Source: Akkermansiaceae bacterium
GTDB lineage: Bacteria > Verrucomicrobiota > Verrucomicrobiia > Verrucomicrobiales > Akkermansiaceae
Assembly (NCBI GenBank): GCA_015062005.1
Contig: SUVL01000009.1
Span: 19,533 to 83,532, forward strand
Reading direction: 5' to 3'
DNA: 64,000 nt
Positions 24,602 to 34,047 of this stretch are shown in pieces. The notes beneath the pieces were generated by a model. The model was not told where the DNA came from and ran no database searches. It saw nothing but the letters and a program-made list of their open reading frames with translations. The position numbers and the translations under genes were made by a program. Each line of letters starts with the position of its first letter. Positions within the stretch are counted from its first letter, which is position 1.

Positions 24602-25027
24602 ATGAGAAAATATCTAAATCGAAAACACAGTAAGAGAAATTGCATATTGCTTTTCTCTTTTTTTCTCATTGTTACGTTTATTATCATATTTTTACAAGAT
24701 CGGAGTCATGATGATATTCCCCCGTTATACGTAAAAAAAACTTTTTCAGAAGGCTGGTCTCTTACCGGTAAGACAAGTCATGTATATGGAATTGCAAATT
24801 CATACATTGATTTTCTAGAAAATGGTTGGATAGAAGAAAATATAGAAAATGGTAGAGAATTGCAACTCTCAGAATTTAAACTACTGTATGATAATTATTG
24901 CTCATTTTATGGATGTGTTGAATTGATGAATCTTAGTTTCCTTGAAAAGGAATCAGAAAATTATACGATAAGGGCTATAGTAAATAAGATTACCGGCGAA
25001 TCATATATATGTGTATTTGGTCGTTAA
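24602..25027 (+). CDS. AT-rich small protein with an N-terminal membrane anchor (possible immunity protein)
   Basis: 141 residues. A very basic N-terminus (MRKYLNRKHSKRNC) and one helix (ILLFSFFLIVTFIIIFL) are followed by about 105 residues outside the membrane, with YVKKTFSEGWSLTGKTSH and a C-terminal beta hairpin (RAIVNKITGESYICVFG). No family recognised. The gene is strikingly AT-rich compared with the chromosome around it, which suggests recent transfer. It lies convergent to, and 110 bases from, the AT-rich toxin-like end of the RHS gene. It shares its promoter/leader with the broken gene at 63486-63900. An immunity role is inference. Confidence 0.6.
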   Translation: MRKYLNRKHSKRNCILLFSFFLIVTFIIIFLQDRSHDDIPPLYVKKTFSEGWSLTGKTSHVYGIANSYIDFLENGWIEENIENGRELQLSEFKLLYDNYCSFYGCVELMNLSFLEKESENYTIRAIVNKITGESYICVFGR

Positions 25028-25060
25028 TTTTTCCATAGAGTGTAATTCTTTCAACAGAAA

Positions 25061-25087
25061 GCGCAGAGCGCTTAAAGTGCTCTGCGC
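25061..25087. terminator. Hairpin between convergent genes
   Basis: GCGCAGAGC (25061-25069) pairs with GCTCTGCGC (25079-25087). It lies between the ends of the small gene and the RHS gene. On the minus strand TTTCTGTTG follows the stem, so it may terminate the RHS transcript. Confidence 0.5.
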
Positions 25088-25136
25088 CGTATATCTATGT
25101 TATTAATATTTTTTCTACCCAATTTAGGGAACGCTA

Positions 25137-28100
25137 TTAACGTCCTAAGGAACCACTGAAGTTTTGCCAAACATTGGGAACCCACAACTCTTGATCAGGA
25201 ACTTGAAACTGAGAAAAATCTATAATAGGAACGGGTATTTCTGACTGAGGAGGAGTACATGGTATTGATTTCTCACCCTCAATTTGCCATTCTCCCATTC
25301 TGACATATCGTTTCCAACATATAGGAGAGAAGAGCGCAGTCCATCCATCTTCATAAAAGTTTAAAGTTGCTCCTGTTTGTTCTAAGATGTATAACGTTGC
25401 TTTATATTTAGCTTTTGATGTTTCCAAAAGATATTGAACCTCAATTTTTTCAGCTTTTATTTCAAAATTACCTATTTTTGCATGCCTTTCCCATGAGGTT
25501 TGAGGAGAGTCTCCAAATCTTTTCATATCGTGTAATATGTCGACATCTTCTACTTCGAATGTTCTTTGGTAGTTATGGGTCCTAAAATTTTTTTCAATCT
25601 TTTCCTCTATTCGATTTTTGATTGTTTCTTCAGATTGTTTCATTGTATTAGGGAAACGCTTTCTAAACCAATCTAAATAATCTACTTTTCCTTCACTTCC
25701 TCGTAAATTAAATAGATTAATTTGATCGAGCAAATCAGGCTCAGACAGGCCGAGAATATCAATTTTTGAAACCATTTTATTTAAAATATAAATATAATTA
25801 TTGTAATAAATGTGGCCGTAAATTGGTTCTCTTCTTCCCCATCTTCCGTTCAGCGGGTTGTAATACCGCCAGTTGTAGTATACCAGTCCTGTTTCTTCAT
25901 CATGGAACTCGCTACTCCACTGAATCGGTTGTTCTACATTCCCGATGGCAGTGACGGAGCCGTAGGGGGAGTAGGTGTAGGCGGTGCGGATGTTGCCGGC
26001 GGGGCCGAAGATTTCGCACACGTTTTTGGTGAGATCGAGGCCATAGGTATACCAGGTGCCGTCTTTTTGGATGGCCAACGGGCGGGTAGCGACAGGCTTG
26101 GTGGGATCCCACGTTATCAGCCAAAGGGCGGGATGATTGGTGCGGGTGAGGTCTACACAGGCAACCTGCAAATAGCCACGGTAGATGAACCTTTGGTGAG
26201 AGATGACAGTGCCGTTGCCACTAATGACTTTTTTGAAAACACGGCGGCCCATGAAGTCATAATCGCATTTTACAGTGTGGAATTTCCCCTCTTCATCCAT
26301 GCACGAGAAGTCCGTCGGACGGTTTGCTGCATTATAGTTGAGTGTCCAATCTCCCGTTTCCGTTTGGATGTGGTACTGATTACCGTCTGCATCGAATTCC
26401 GGTACAAAGAAATTCTCCGCGCTTCGACGAATCATGGTATATTGATTGAGCTCATTGGATGCATACCCGGTAACTTCATCGCCCTCTGTAGCGGACGTTC
26501 TATTCCCGATGTTATCATAAGCATACTCATACTCTGTACCATTGACGGTAGCCGCCGCCAACTCACTGCGGGTGTTGTAGGTGAAGTTATCATTCACCAC
26601 TTTACCTTGGCGAGCCGTATTTCGGGCGGTGGGGCGACCGAGGGAGTCATACACATAATCACGCTGCACCACAAGGGTCGAGCCACGGTGATAGGCGATG
26701 CTCGTGAGCAAGTCGCGCGTGGTCTCGTAGGTGTGAGTGAGTGTCATGCCATTGGGCTTAGTGAGCACTTGCAGCAGGTTGCAGCCTGCAAGGTAGGTGT
26801 AGCTGAACTGCTTCATTTCCCCACCGTGTACAAAGCCTGCGGTGGCAATACGCCCATCGTTGCCGTAACCCGTGCTGACGGTTTGTTGTACTGCTCCGTT
26901 CTTGGCGTATGTATAACCGATGGAGCGTCCGAATTCATCTCTCAGCTCTGTAATCAGGTGAGTAACACCATCGGTCAACAAGCTGTCGGTTTCCTGTTCA
27001 CCGAAGCTGTTGTAACCCAGCGTGCGCGTACCTGCGGCATCAATAACTTGCACCAACTGCCCGAGGTGGTTGTAAGCAAAACTACAGGGTGAGGTGAAGT
27101 TATTTACCACCGGTTCTGTTTCACCCTCTTGCAGGGAGTAATAGTAGGTGGTGTTGAGCAACAACCCGCGAGCATGCTCGTAGGCGTGCGTTTTCACGTT
27201 ACCACGGGCATCCGTTTCCGTTGCGAGACGGTTGTAGGCATCGTAGGTTTTCACCACGGTGGTATTGTCTGCGTAGGTCTTCCTGATTTCCAAGCCGGTC
27301 ACGGGATTGAAAGCCCAGGTTGTTACATCCCCATCAGTTCTCTCACTCGGGTCGGTGGCGATGACCTCTGACTCGGCGCGGAACGTGCGCAAGGTGGTCA
27401 TGTTGTCCATGTCATCGTAGCCGAAGCATGCGGGCTGCAGGGCAGTACCCCACTCGGCAATCTTGCGGCCTCGGAGGTCATACTTATAGCAACTTGTATT
27501 TTCCATTGCATCGGTTATGACTGAGGGCTGGTCATGATAAACATCGTACACGGTTGTGGTTGCCGCGTTTGCTGCATCAGTCTCGCTTACTGTACGTCCG
27601 GCAACATCTGTGTTTGTTGAAGTCACATTGCCCCGACCATCTCGCTGTTTTACTTCCAGACCAGACGCGGTGTATCGACGATACATGTGCAAGGTGATTG
27701 TTTTATTCTCCACCTCTACTGAGATGCTCTGAACCGCCAATCCTGTGGTAATCCCTGCATGGTTTTTCTGCGAAAGGGTCAGACCATCCACCGTTACTAC
27801 TTCCGCGACGATGCTGGATGTAGGGATGGAGCTGAAGCTCGTCACTTTGGAGGGAGCCGTATACTCCGACCAGTTCATGCTGCAGTTGCCACGCACATCG
27901 ATGCTGAAACTCTTGCTTGCCAACGTGGCGGAGAGCTGCGACATGAGCTGTTTCCTAGAGGAACTCAACGCCGCACCCTCAGCATTGTAGCGGGTCTGTG
28001 TAGTGACGGTGTAAATGCCATCATCCATAGATTCCACACTGTATGCCATTTCTACCACCGGAGAATTATCCTTGGTGGGAGTATCGCTCAGAGCAAGAGT

Positions 28101-31100
28101 CTGCTTCACCTGATTGCCGAAGGAATCATACTCATAGAGAGTAGCAGCCGTTTTTTCGGTATTCCATCCGGTATCCTGATACTGCTTCACCATCTGCCCC
28201 TTTGCATCGAACTCGGAACGCGTGTAGATAAATCCATTCAGCGTATTGGGAACGGCTTGCACAATCGTCTGGCCGAAACCATTGGTAATGATTTGCCCCA
28301 GAATAACATCATTTGACAGTTTAGTGGTAATTCGTTCATTGTTACCATTAAGGTCATATACGTAAAATTCTTCACGCTGACCGGAACCGGCAATACGAGC
28401 CGTAGAACCATCAGTATTCTGTACTGTGATGAACGAGGCTCCTGCAGGAGTAGTAACGGTGGAGGTAAGACCATCGTTACTATATTCAGTAGTTGATACT
28501 CGTCCGAGAAGGTCTACCGAACGAACGACTCGCCCCAATAGGTCATATTCCGTATATTCGGTGGTAGACATAGCGCCTACATCCTTGCGGACAGAAAGCG
28601 TACGCCCCATCGCATCGTAGGTGTAGGAAGTGATAGTTTCGGGAGTTACGATAATCCTGCTATCCGTGCCATCTTCTGCCGGGATGCTGACTTCGCAGCG
28701 AGTAATTTCCGACAGCTGACGACTGTTGGTATATCCATAGATTGTGGTAATGCCGTCCTCATCCGTCTCAGACAAGACCTGACCGGAACAGTTGAGCGTC
28801 CGAGTTGTGCTGCGCCCATTGTCCTTGAGTGTGCCTACGAGACGATTCTTTTCATCGTAGGTGTTGGTTACACCGGAAAGCAACGCCCAGGTTTCGCCAT
28901 CGGACAGCAGGGCGTATTCTTCCACGCGCATGGTATTGCCGTTGGCGGCAACATACTCTACCGAGCGGCGGCTCTGCCCGGCAACAGCTGCGCCGTTGAC
29001 TCGCGTTTCAGTTGTAACAGTATATAGAGCACCGTAGGCAGCATTGGCGGCGTATTCATAGTGCGTCTGCACGCCGTTGACTGCCTGACTCATCTTTACG
29101 CGACCTCGGGCATGGGGATTCGTGGCATTGGAAAGCCAAGTTTCATGGACAGTTACCTGAGGTTCGGATACACCTGCGGCTGCGCTGCTAATTTCGACAC
29201 GGCGAACGCCATTAGCTTCCGTATACGTGTAGGTGTCCGTCTTCAGGTCCACTACACTGCCGGACGAAGTCACTACGCTGTGTACAACCTTGGCAGGGTC
29301 AGTATTGGAGGAACCGGCTACTCGATAAGTAGTAGTGGTGAGTCGCTTCTGTCCACCCGCCCAGGGTGAAGACACCGCAATCACACGACCATAAATATCG
29401 TATACCGTTTCGTACACAGCCCCGGAGTGTTCCACTCGTCGAATCTGACGACCAGCCTCATCATACTCAAAGGTAGTAATCTGAGCAATGTCTGAACCAT
29501 ACGCATCCGTACGAGAAAGGAGGAGTTCACCATTGCCGGTGGAGGTAAAGACCTCACAGACACGAGATGCAACCTCATTACCCTTGGAAACAGTCGTCAC
29601 AATCTGGTAATTGTCCGTACCTTCAATAACAGACTTAACACGCGTTTCGGAGATGATGTCGTCATCTTCACCTGTCGCCTTGTTCCAGCCTGCCTCAGTG
29701 TGCGTCCAAGTCGTGACAAAATCCGGCATGCTTTCGGGAAGACTCCAGTCGCGTTCACGAATAGTCATCGTCTTAGCAACAGCATCGCCTGAGATGGTAA
29801 ATGACTTGAACGGATCCCCGCTAAAGGTGAACAACTGACCTTCCTGCTCAGGAGCGGTAATCTGGCTCGGCAGGTAGAGCGAAATCGTGAAGCCATTGCC
29901 ATCTGTTGCCGGGACAACATCCGCCAAACCATCCCAATAGTTCCAAATCTGACGAATGATGCCAGTCTCCTCATCACGGATGATGGAGAGCTTTTCGTCA
30001 GCTTCGATAGTAGCACCATCTGGAGAAATATAGGCGGCAAACTCATTTTTCTCATCACCTGTGAGGTGGTAGAAAACAGCGGAGTCATCTGCGGAGCTGA
30101 TGCGTACATAATTAGCCGCCGAAAGGTTGCAGACCACAGAATCATCCTTGCTGAGAGCCGAAACGAATCGTACCACCTCAGATTTCTTCGTGGTAGCACC
30201 AACACCATAGGCTGCGGAACCATCACCGGCTACAATGTAGTTCGTATAGGCTGCACCGTCAAAGATGCGGAAGCCCTCGTTTACATCCACCGTATCGCCC
30301 TCGGGAACGAGTACGGATGCCAGCGGATGCTTGTAAGTAAGGGATGCAGGAGTCAGCAGGGATTCTTCGTAATTGAATGCTACGATTTCCGGCTGACCGC
30401 CGGGGATGTTGCCCATACCACGGAATGAACCGAATGCGAAAGCAAATCGCATGTGACGCGCATTAGCCATGCGCACAACGCCGCCACCGCCCGAGGAGCT
30501 TGTAAACGGAGCAATGGTAATGTTGTCGACCGAACGAGCGTTGGGAGAATCTTCACCTCCGTCATTATTACCGGGTACTCCGCACGTACCAGAGCACACA
30601 TCGCAAACAACCTCCTCATTTTCATCAGGGATAATAGTAATGGGAGGGCAAGGTCCCAGAGAACCTTTCAGCTCGGAAACATTACCAGCCGGATGGTTCA
30701 TGATGTTGTAATGGGATACAAACACCGGATAAATACCGGCAGGGACGTTTTCCGCCGAAACGGCGAACGGATGAGTGGAACCACTCGGGCTGGTATAGTT
30801 AATACCGGGAGCGATAATGGTCACGCTGTCATCCACCGTACCCGATGCACTTACAGTAGTAGGTTCAGTAAGTTCGCACAGTCGGAAGATGGAGGGGTGA
30901 ACATGCGTTGCATTAGACGGAATACCATGGCCGTAGTTGAACGTAATGTTATCAGAATTACGAGCAAGGCTACGAGTGATGGTAAAGGACGGTTTCTTGT
31001 GGCGAGCCACACTACATTTGGTCGTATAGGACTTATTCATGGTCGTATCAGAGGTTGTGGCACAATCGGTGCCGGAGTTAAGGTTGGCAGAAGCGAGAGC

Positions 31101-32048
31101 TGCTGCGTTTTCGGGAGTGATGTTGGTAACATCGGCGGCATTCACGTCAGAGACGGAACCATTGGCGGGGGTGTCATTATCTGTAGACATAGTTGTAATA
31201 GTGCTGGGGATGTTGTTATCGGCTTCAGCGGAAGCGGGAGCTTCGGCTGCGGCGTCAGAGTTAATAGAATCGGTGGAAACAGCGGACGGAGGCTCAACCT
31301 GGGGGCTGGCAATCTGTTCGATTTCACCGGGTGAAGCAGCGCATGCGTTGATTTCAACGGAGGTCTGCACGGTCTGCACGCAGGAGTTACCCTGGGCATC
31401 TTCCTCGGCATGGCCAGAGGAAACTGGGTTGGTCTGGTTAGCGTTCATCGCTCTAGTGTGGGTTGAGTTTGTGGCAGCAGAGCTACCGGATTCAGCTTCA
31501 GCAGAGGGCTCCCCCTCAGCTGCGGCAGGAAGGTTAACACCTTCGGGCTTCTTCTCAGACGTATTGCTGAGAGTTGACACGGGGCTGCCGGAAGCAACCT
31601 CGGGAGTACAGCCATTGGAAGATTGGGGCTGTACGCTAGGTGCGGAAGCGGGCTTCTGCACCTCTTCCTCACTCGGGGTGAGGGCGGAATTTGAATCAGT
31701 TGTCATGTTCTGAACAATGTTAGATTCGGCAGAAAGAAGAGTCCTGCCAGCTCTTGCTTCGAGTGAAGCGGTGATACCTTGCCCGGTGGGAGCGACCTCG
31801 AGTTCACAGTCGTGAGAACCTGATTGCTCGTTAGTAAGCTGCCCAGCCGGAACTTCGGCACCAATCTCGCCAATGGCGAGCATGTCAGTGGCATCGGTAA
31901 GCATAGTGGACTGCCTACTTTCTGCCGAGGTGGGCTCAATGCTAAGCCCGGATTCTTCTCGCTGTGCTTCGCTTGTCTCGGCGTAGCTTTTCAGCGTAGC
32001 CGGATGAGATTCAGCACAGCTTGAGGAAAATTGAAGTGGAGTTCTCAT
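25137..32048 (-). CDS. Giant RHS/YD-repeat protein with variable C-terminal (toxin-like) domain
   Basis: 2303 residues. Residues about 1-330 are low-complexity (Ser, Thr, Ala, Glu), with no signal peptide. A short Cys motif (VVCDVCSGTCGVPG) lies near 480. YD repeats begin around 840 and run to about 2080, with examples YDEAGRQIRR, YDIYGRVIAV, YDAMGRTLSV, YDSLGRPTAR and YDNIGNRTSA. The core closes with EFHDEETGLVYYNWRYYNP, then NGRWGRREPI and KIDILGL, matching the RHS core boundary. The last 202 residues (25137-25745) are AT-rich and unrelated to the core, the usual place of an exchangeable toxin; its activity is unknown. The XRE/ImmA pair lies just upstream on the same strand. Confidence 0.9.
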   Translation of the reverse strand: MRTPLQFSSSCAESHPATLKSYAETSEAQREESGLSIEPTSAESRQSTMLTDATDMLAIGEIGAEVPAGQLTNEQSGSHDCELEVAPTGQGITASLEARAGRTLLSAESNIVQNMTTDSNSALTPSEEEVQKPASAPSVQPQSSNGCTPEVASGSPVSTLSNTSEKKPEGVNLPAAAEGEPSAEAESGSSAATNSTHTRAMNANQTNPVSSGHAEEDAQGNSCVQTVQTSVEINACAASPGEIEQIASPQVEPPSAVSTDSINSDAAAEAPASAEADNNIPSTITTMSTDNDTPANGSVSDVNAADVTNITPENAAALASANLNSGTDCATTSDTTMNKSYTTKCSVARHKKPSFTITRSLARNSDNITFNYGHGIPSNATHVHPSIFRLCELTEPTTVSASGTVDDSVTIIAPGINYTSPSGSTHPFAVSAENVPAGIYPVFVSHYNIMNHPAGNVSELKGSLGPCPPITIIPDENEEVVCDVCSGTCGVPGNNDGGEDSPNARSVDNITIAPFTSSSGGGGVVRMANARHMRFAFAFGSFRGMGNIPGGQPEIVAFNYEESLLTPASLTYKHPLASVLVPEGDTVDVNEGFRIFDGAAYTNYIVAGDGSAAYGVGATTKKSEVVRFVSALSKDDSVVCNLSAANYVRISSADDSAVFYHLTGDEKNEFAAYISPDGATIEADEKLSIIRDEETGIIRQIWNYWDGLADVVPATDGNGFTISLYLPSQITAPEQEGQLFTFSGDPFKSFTISGDAVAKTMTIRERDWSLPESMPDFVTTWTHTEAGWNKATGEDDDIISETRVKSVIEGTDNYQIVTTVSKGNEVASRVCEVFTSTGNGELLLSRTDAYGSDIAQITTFEYDEAGRQIRRVEHSGAVYETVYDIYGRVIAVSSPWAGGQKRLTTTTYRVAGSSNTDPAKVVHSVVTSSGSVVDLKTDTYTYTEANGVRRVEISSAAAGVSEPQVTVHETWLSNATNPHARGRVKMSQAVNGVQTHYEYAANAAYGALYTVTTETRVNGAAVAGQSRRSVEYVAANGNTMRVEEYALLSDGETWALLSGVTNTYDEKNRLVGTLKDNGRSTTRTLNCSGQVLSETDEDGITTIYGYTNSRQLSEITRCEVSIPAEDGTDSRIIVTPETITSYTYDAMGRTLSVRKDVGAMSTTEYTEYDLLGRVVRSVDLLGRVSTTEYSNDGLTSTVTTPAGASFITVQNTDGSTARIAGSGQREEFYVYDLNGNNERITTKLSNDVILGQIITNGFGQTIVQAVPNTLNGFIYTRSEFDAKGQMVKQYQDTGWNTEKTAATLYEYDSFGNQVKQTLALSDTPTKDNSPVVEMAYSVESMDDGIYTVTTQTRYNAEGAALSSSRKQLMSQLSATLASKSFSIDVRGNCSMNWSEYTAPSKVTSFSSIPTSSIVAEVVTVDGLTLSQKNHAGITTGLAVQSISVEVENKTITLHMYRRYTASGLEVKQRDGRGNVTSTNTDVAGRTVSETDAANAATTTVYDVYHDQPSVITDAMENTSCYKYDLRGRKIAEWGTALQPACFGYDDMDNMTTLRTFRAESEVIATDPSERTDGDVTTWAFNPVTGLEIRKTYADNTTVVKTYDAYNRLATETDARGNVKTHAYEHARGLLLNTTYYYSLQEGETEPVVNNFTSPCSFAYNHLGQLVQVIDAAGTRTLGYNSFGEQETDSLLTDGVTHLITELRDEFGRSIGYTYAKNGAVQQTVSTGYGNDGRIATAGFVHGGEMKQFSYTYLAGCNLLQVLTKPNGMTLTHTYETTRDLLTSIAYHRGSTLVVQRDYVYDSLGRPTARNTARQGKVVNDNFTYNTRSELAAATVNGTEYEYAYDNIGNRTSATEGDEVTGYASNELNQYTMIRRSAENFFVPEFDADGNQYHIQTETGDWTLNYNAANRPTDFSCMDEEGKFHTVKCDYDFMGRRVFKKVISGNGTVISHQRFIYRGYLQVACVDLTRTNHPALWLITWDPTKPVATRPLAIQKDGTWYTYGLDLTKNVCEIFGPAGNIRTAYTYSPYGSVTAIGNVEQPIQWSSEFHDEETGLVYYNWRYYNPLNGRWGRREPIYGHIYYNNYIYILNKMVSKIDILGLSEPDLLDQINLFNLRGSEGKVDYLDWFRKRFPNTMKQSEETIKNRIEEKIEKNFRTHNYQRTFEVEDVDILHDMKRFGDSPQTSWERHAKIGNFEIKAEKIEVQYLLETSKAKYKATLYILEQTGATLNFYEDGWTALFSPICWKRYVRMGEWQIEGEKSIPCTPPQSEIPVPIIDFSQFQVPDQELWVPNVWQNFSGSLGR

Positions 32049-32111
32049 TTTTTTTTGACCACGGCTTCCAAGCGTCGGCTGTACGCCGCAAAAGCGAACG
32101 TTTTATTTTAT

Positions 32112-32138
32112 TTCCCCGCCAAATTAGATAGCGGGGAA
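32112..32138. other. Hairpin between immA-like gene and RHS gene
   Basis: TTCCCCGC (32112-32119) pairs with GCGGGGAA (32131-32138). There is no U-tract on the minus strand (the flank is A-rich there), so it is not a standard terminator. It could be a processing site or operator in the 105-base gap ahead of the RHS start. Confidence 0.35.
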
Positions 32139-32153
32139 TTTAAGAAGGGAAAA

Positions 32154-32918
32154 TTACGAGTCTGGATGGCCCTTGGCGGCAGCTACTGTCTGTTTCAACA
32201 GGAGAGGTCGAGCTTTGAAATATCGGTCTACAGCAATCTCTGCCGTTGCTTTACTTACTCGAAAAATTGACCGTACTGCCTGTTCAATCCGGAATCGAAG
32301 AGAATACTCAGAAAGAAATCGCGTCGGAGCTGTTGTTGCAGTTTCAGTCAATTGCTGGCCTATTACGTAACGAAGATGCTCCGGTGGCATCAGCAAATGA
32401 GCACCAGCAGTGCTAGCCTGCCACTCATACCAACGATAACCTGCATTTTCGCGATAGAAAGTCAAGCGACGTCGAACCGCAGCCTCACCATGCGAAGGCG
32501 AAACTTTGGATCTCATACGAGCGCGTATCGCCCGGTCGCAAGCCTGTCGATATAACTCATTCTGCATAATCACGTGGCCACACTCATGAGCTACGTTAAA
32601 CTTGAAACGGCTATAAAGCTCATCATCGTTTTCAAAGTCATCGACACGATTCGAAATCAGAATTACCGGTTTCCCCTCGTACGCGAACTGTGTGAGTGCG
32701 TGCACACCCGGCGGGAGATCAGCATAAGCTACATCCGCAATCTTTTCCGCAAAAAGCTCCACATTGACCTCCCCCGGCTGTTTCGGATAAAGGCCAGCTA
32801 ATTTCAGTTGGGTAGTGGGCTTGTTTTCCAATTCAGCATCAGAATACCGATGATATACCAGATTAGGTTCCTGGGCATTCTGCGCATGCTTTATGATTCC
32901 TTCTATGTCAATTGCCAT
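32154..32918 (-). CDS. ImmA/IrrE family metallopeptidase
   Basis: The start at 32918 (MAIDIEGIIKHAQ) gives 254 residues and overlaps the 3' end of the XRE gene by 11 bases. YSRFKFNVAHECGHVIMQ contains the HExxH zinc site (His111, Glu112, His115). A third ligand is likely the Glu in YEWQASTAGAHLLMP, which is placed as in ImmA and IrrE. In ImmA/ImmR systems the protease cleaves its paired XRE repressor on a signal. The paired repressor gene is directly upstream and the RHS gene directly downstream, so this module may control RHS expression. Confidence 0.87.
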   Translation of the reverse strand: MAIDIEGIIKHAQNAQEPNLVYHRYSDAELENKPTTQLKLAGLYPKQPGEVNVELFAEKIADVAYADLPPGVHALTQFAYEGKPVILISNRVDDFENDDELYSRFKFNVAHECGHVIMQNELYRQACDRAIRARMRSKVSPSHGEAAVRRRLTFYRENAGYRWYEWQASTAGAHLLMPPEHLRYVIGQQLTETATTAPTRFLSEYSLRFRIEQAVRSIFRVSKATAEIAVDRYFKARPLLLKQTVAAAKGHPDS

Positions 32919-33363
32919 TGTTATTAATGGAGTCAGGAGGAGCCTCTCGACAGATGCGGTCAACGAGCTCCTGCGGACTCATGTGGTTCTGGTTAATATA
33001 ATTTGTAACCCTGCGGAATGCAAAGCCGAACTGCGGGTTCAGCATCTGTAAACGCTGCAGCTCTTCTGCAGGGATACGTTGATCTTGCTCACGAAGAACA
33101 TTCACATCCACCCCCAATGCTTGGGCAATGGTTGTAAGAACGCGTTCGGAAGGAAACCGACGGCCATTCTCAATATCTGAGAGGAAGCCGGGACTAAATT
33201 TCGGGTCGGACTCATCTTCTGTAGCATTAGCAGCCAGAAGGTCAGCCACTCTCTTTGCAAAAGAACGCAGAGTGATACTCAGAGCCATACGCTTGTCGCG
33301 GATATAAAGCCCAAGCGTGGTTCGCGGGAGCTCCGAGAGGTTGGAAACAGGATGCATTGTCAT
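32908..33363 (-). CDS. XRE-family transcriptional regulator
   Basis: 151 residues. An HTH_3-type domain spans about 15-85: LGLYIRDKRMALSITLRSFA opens helix 1-2, PGFLSDIENGRRFPS is the recognition helix region, and VLTTIAQALGVDVNVLRE closes it. There is an acidic insert (ATEDESDPKF) between helices 2 and 3. The C-terminal half (PQFGFAFRRVTNYINQNHMS) may mediate dimerisation or recognition by the protease. It overlaps the ImmA-like gene and is probably an autorepressor of the unit that includes the RHS gene. Confidence 0.87.
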   Translation of the reverse strand: MTMHPVSNLSELPRTTLGLYIRDKRMALSITLRSFAKRVADLLAANATEDESDPKFSPGFLSDIENGRRFPSERVLTTIAQALGVDVNVLREQDQRIPAEELQRLQMLNPQFGFAFRRVTNYINQNHMSPQELVDRICREAPPDSINNNGN

Positions 33364-33689
33364 GAGTGTAGTACAGGTAACGTGGTTTCATATATTCCCT
33401 TGCCGGGAACACGTTCATTTTAGCACCGCCGTCTGAGTTGGTCAACTCTTTTCTTGCTTTTTGTGGCGTTTTTATGCCCCTGTACGCCGCGCGAGCGTAC
33501 AAGGGAGCGAAAAACTCCCGCTTTGGCAATATCTGGTGCTATTTTTAAGCAGAATTCGGGTTCTTATGGGGGAAATTTGACGCTCGATACCGACATATCC
33601 TTTTTTTTCACAGACCATCCGCCGGTGCGGGCTTCTCTCCCCACACACAACGGAACGACAGATTCCGACCAAAGGGTGTGCGGTAGGCA

Positions 33690-33945
33690 GAAAGAGCATC
33701 TAAAACACTAAGCCAAAGCTTCTGCCACCCACTCCGCTATGCTCCGGGGGGGGGGCTGATATGCTTCGTTTTGCCCAAGGTTCGGGCTACGAGTCTCGCA
33801 GCGCTCGCTTGCTACGCCCTCGCTGGCCGCTATTGATGCAGCTCCACCCTGGGCTATTATTGGTCGCGTTCTCCGATGACTCAAAATTCCTCGGGCTTTC
33901 AGCTCGATAATTTCCAATTTATCAATTGGTTTACATTGGAATATG
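33690..33945. repeat. Truncated copy (right arm) of the 44292/63057 comb element
   Basis: TAAAACACTAAGCC-AAGCTTCTGCCACCC, then a CACTCCGC/GCTCCGG hairpin, GGGCTATTATTGG, ACTCAAAATTCCTCGGGCTT and AATTTCCAATTTA occur in the same order as in the centre and right arm at 44470-44645. The stretch 33775-33860 is diverged. The left arm is missing. The remaining 684-base gap between the XRE gene and aroG has no gene I can support. Confidence 0.65.
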
Positions 33946-33994
33946 AAAACCAAGTTAATTGTTTCAACGCGTATATACAGTTCTCCAGAGAAAC

Positions 33995-34028
33995 AAAATC
34001 CCCTGCGGTGTGAACCACAGGGGATTTT
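33995..34028 (-). terminator. Rho-independent terminator for the DAHP synthase gene
   Basis: ATCCCCTG (33998-34005) pairs with CAGGGGAT (34018-34025), with A-tract on the left side giving a U-tract on the minus strand. It lies 20 bases past the stop. Confidence 0.7.
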
Positions 34029-34047
34029 CGTTGGAGGTAAATCCGGG

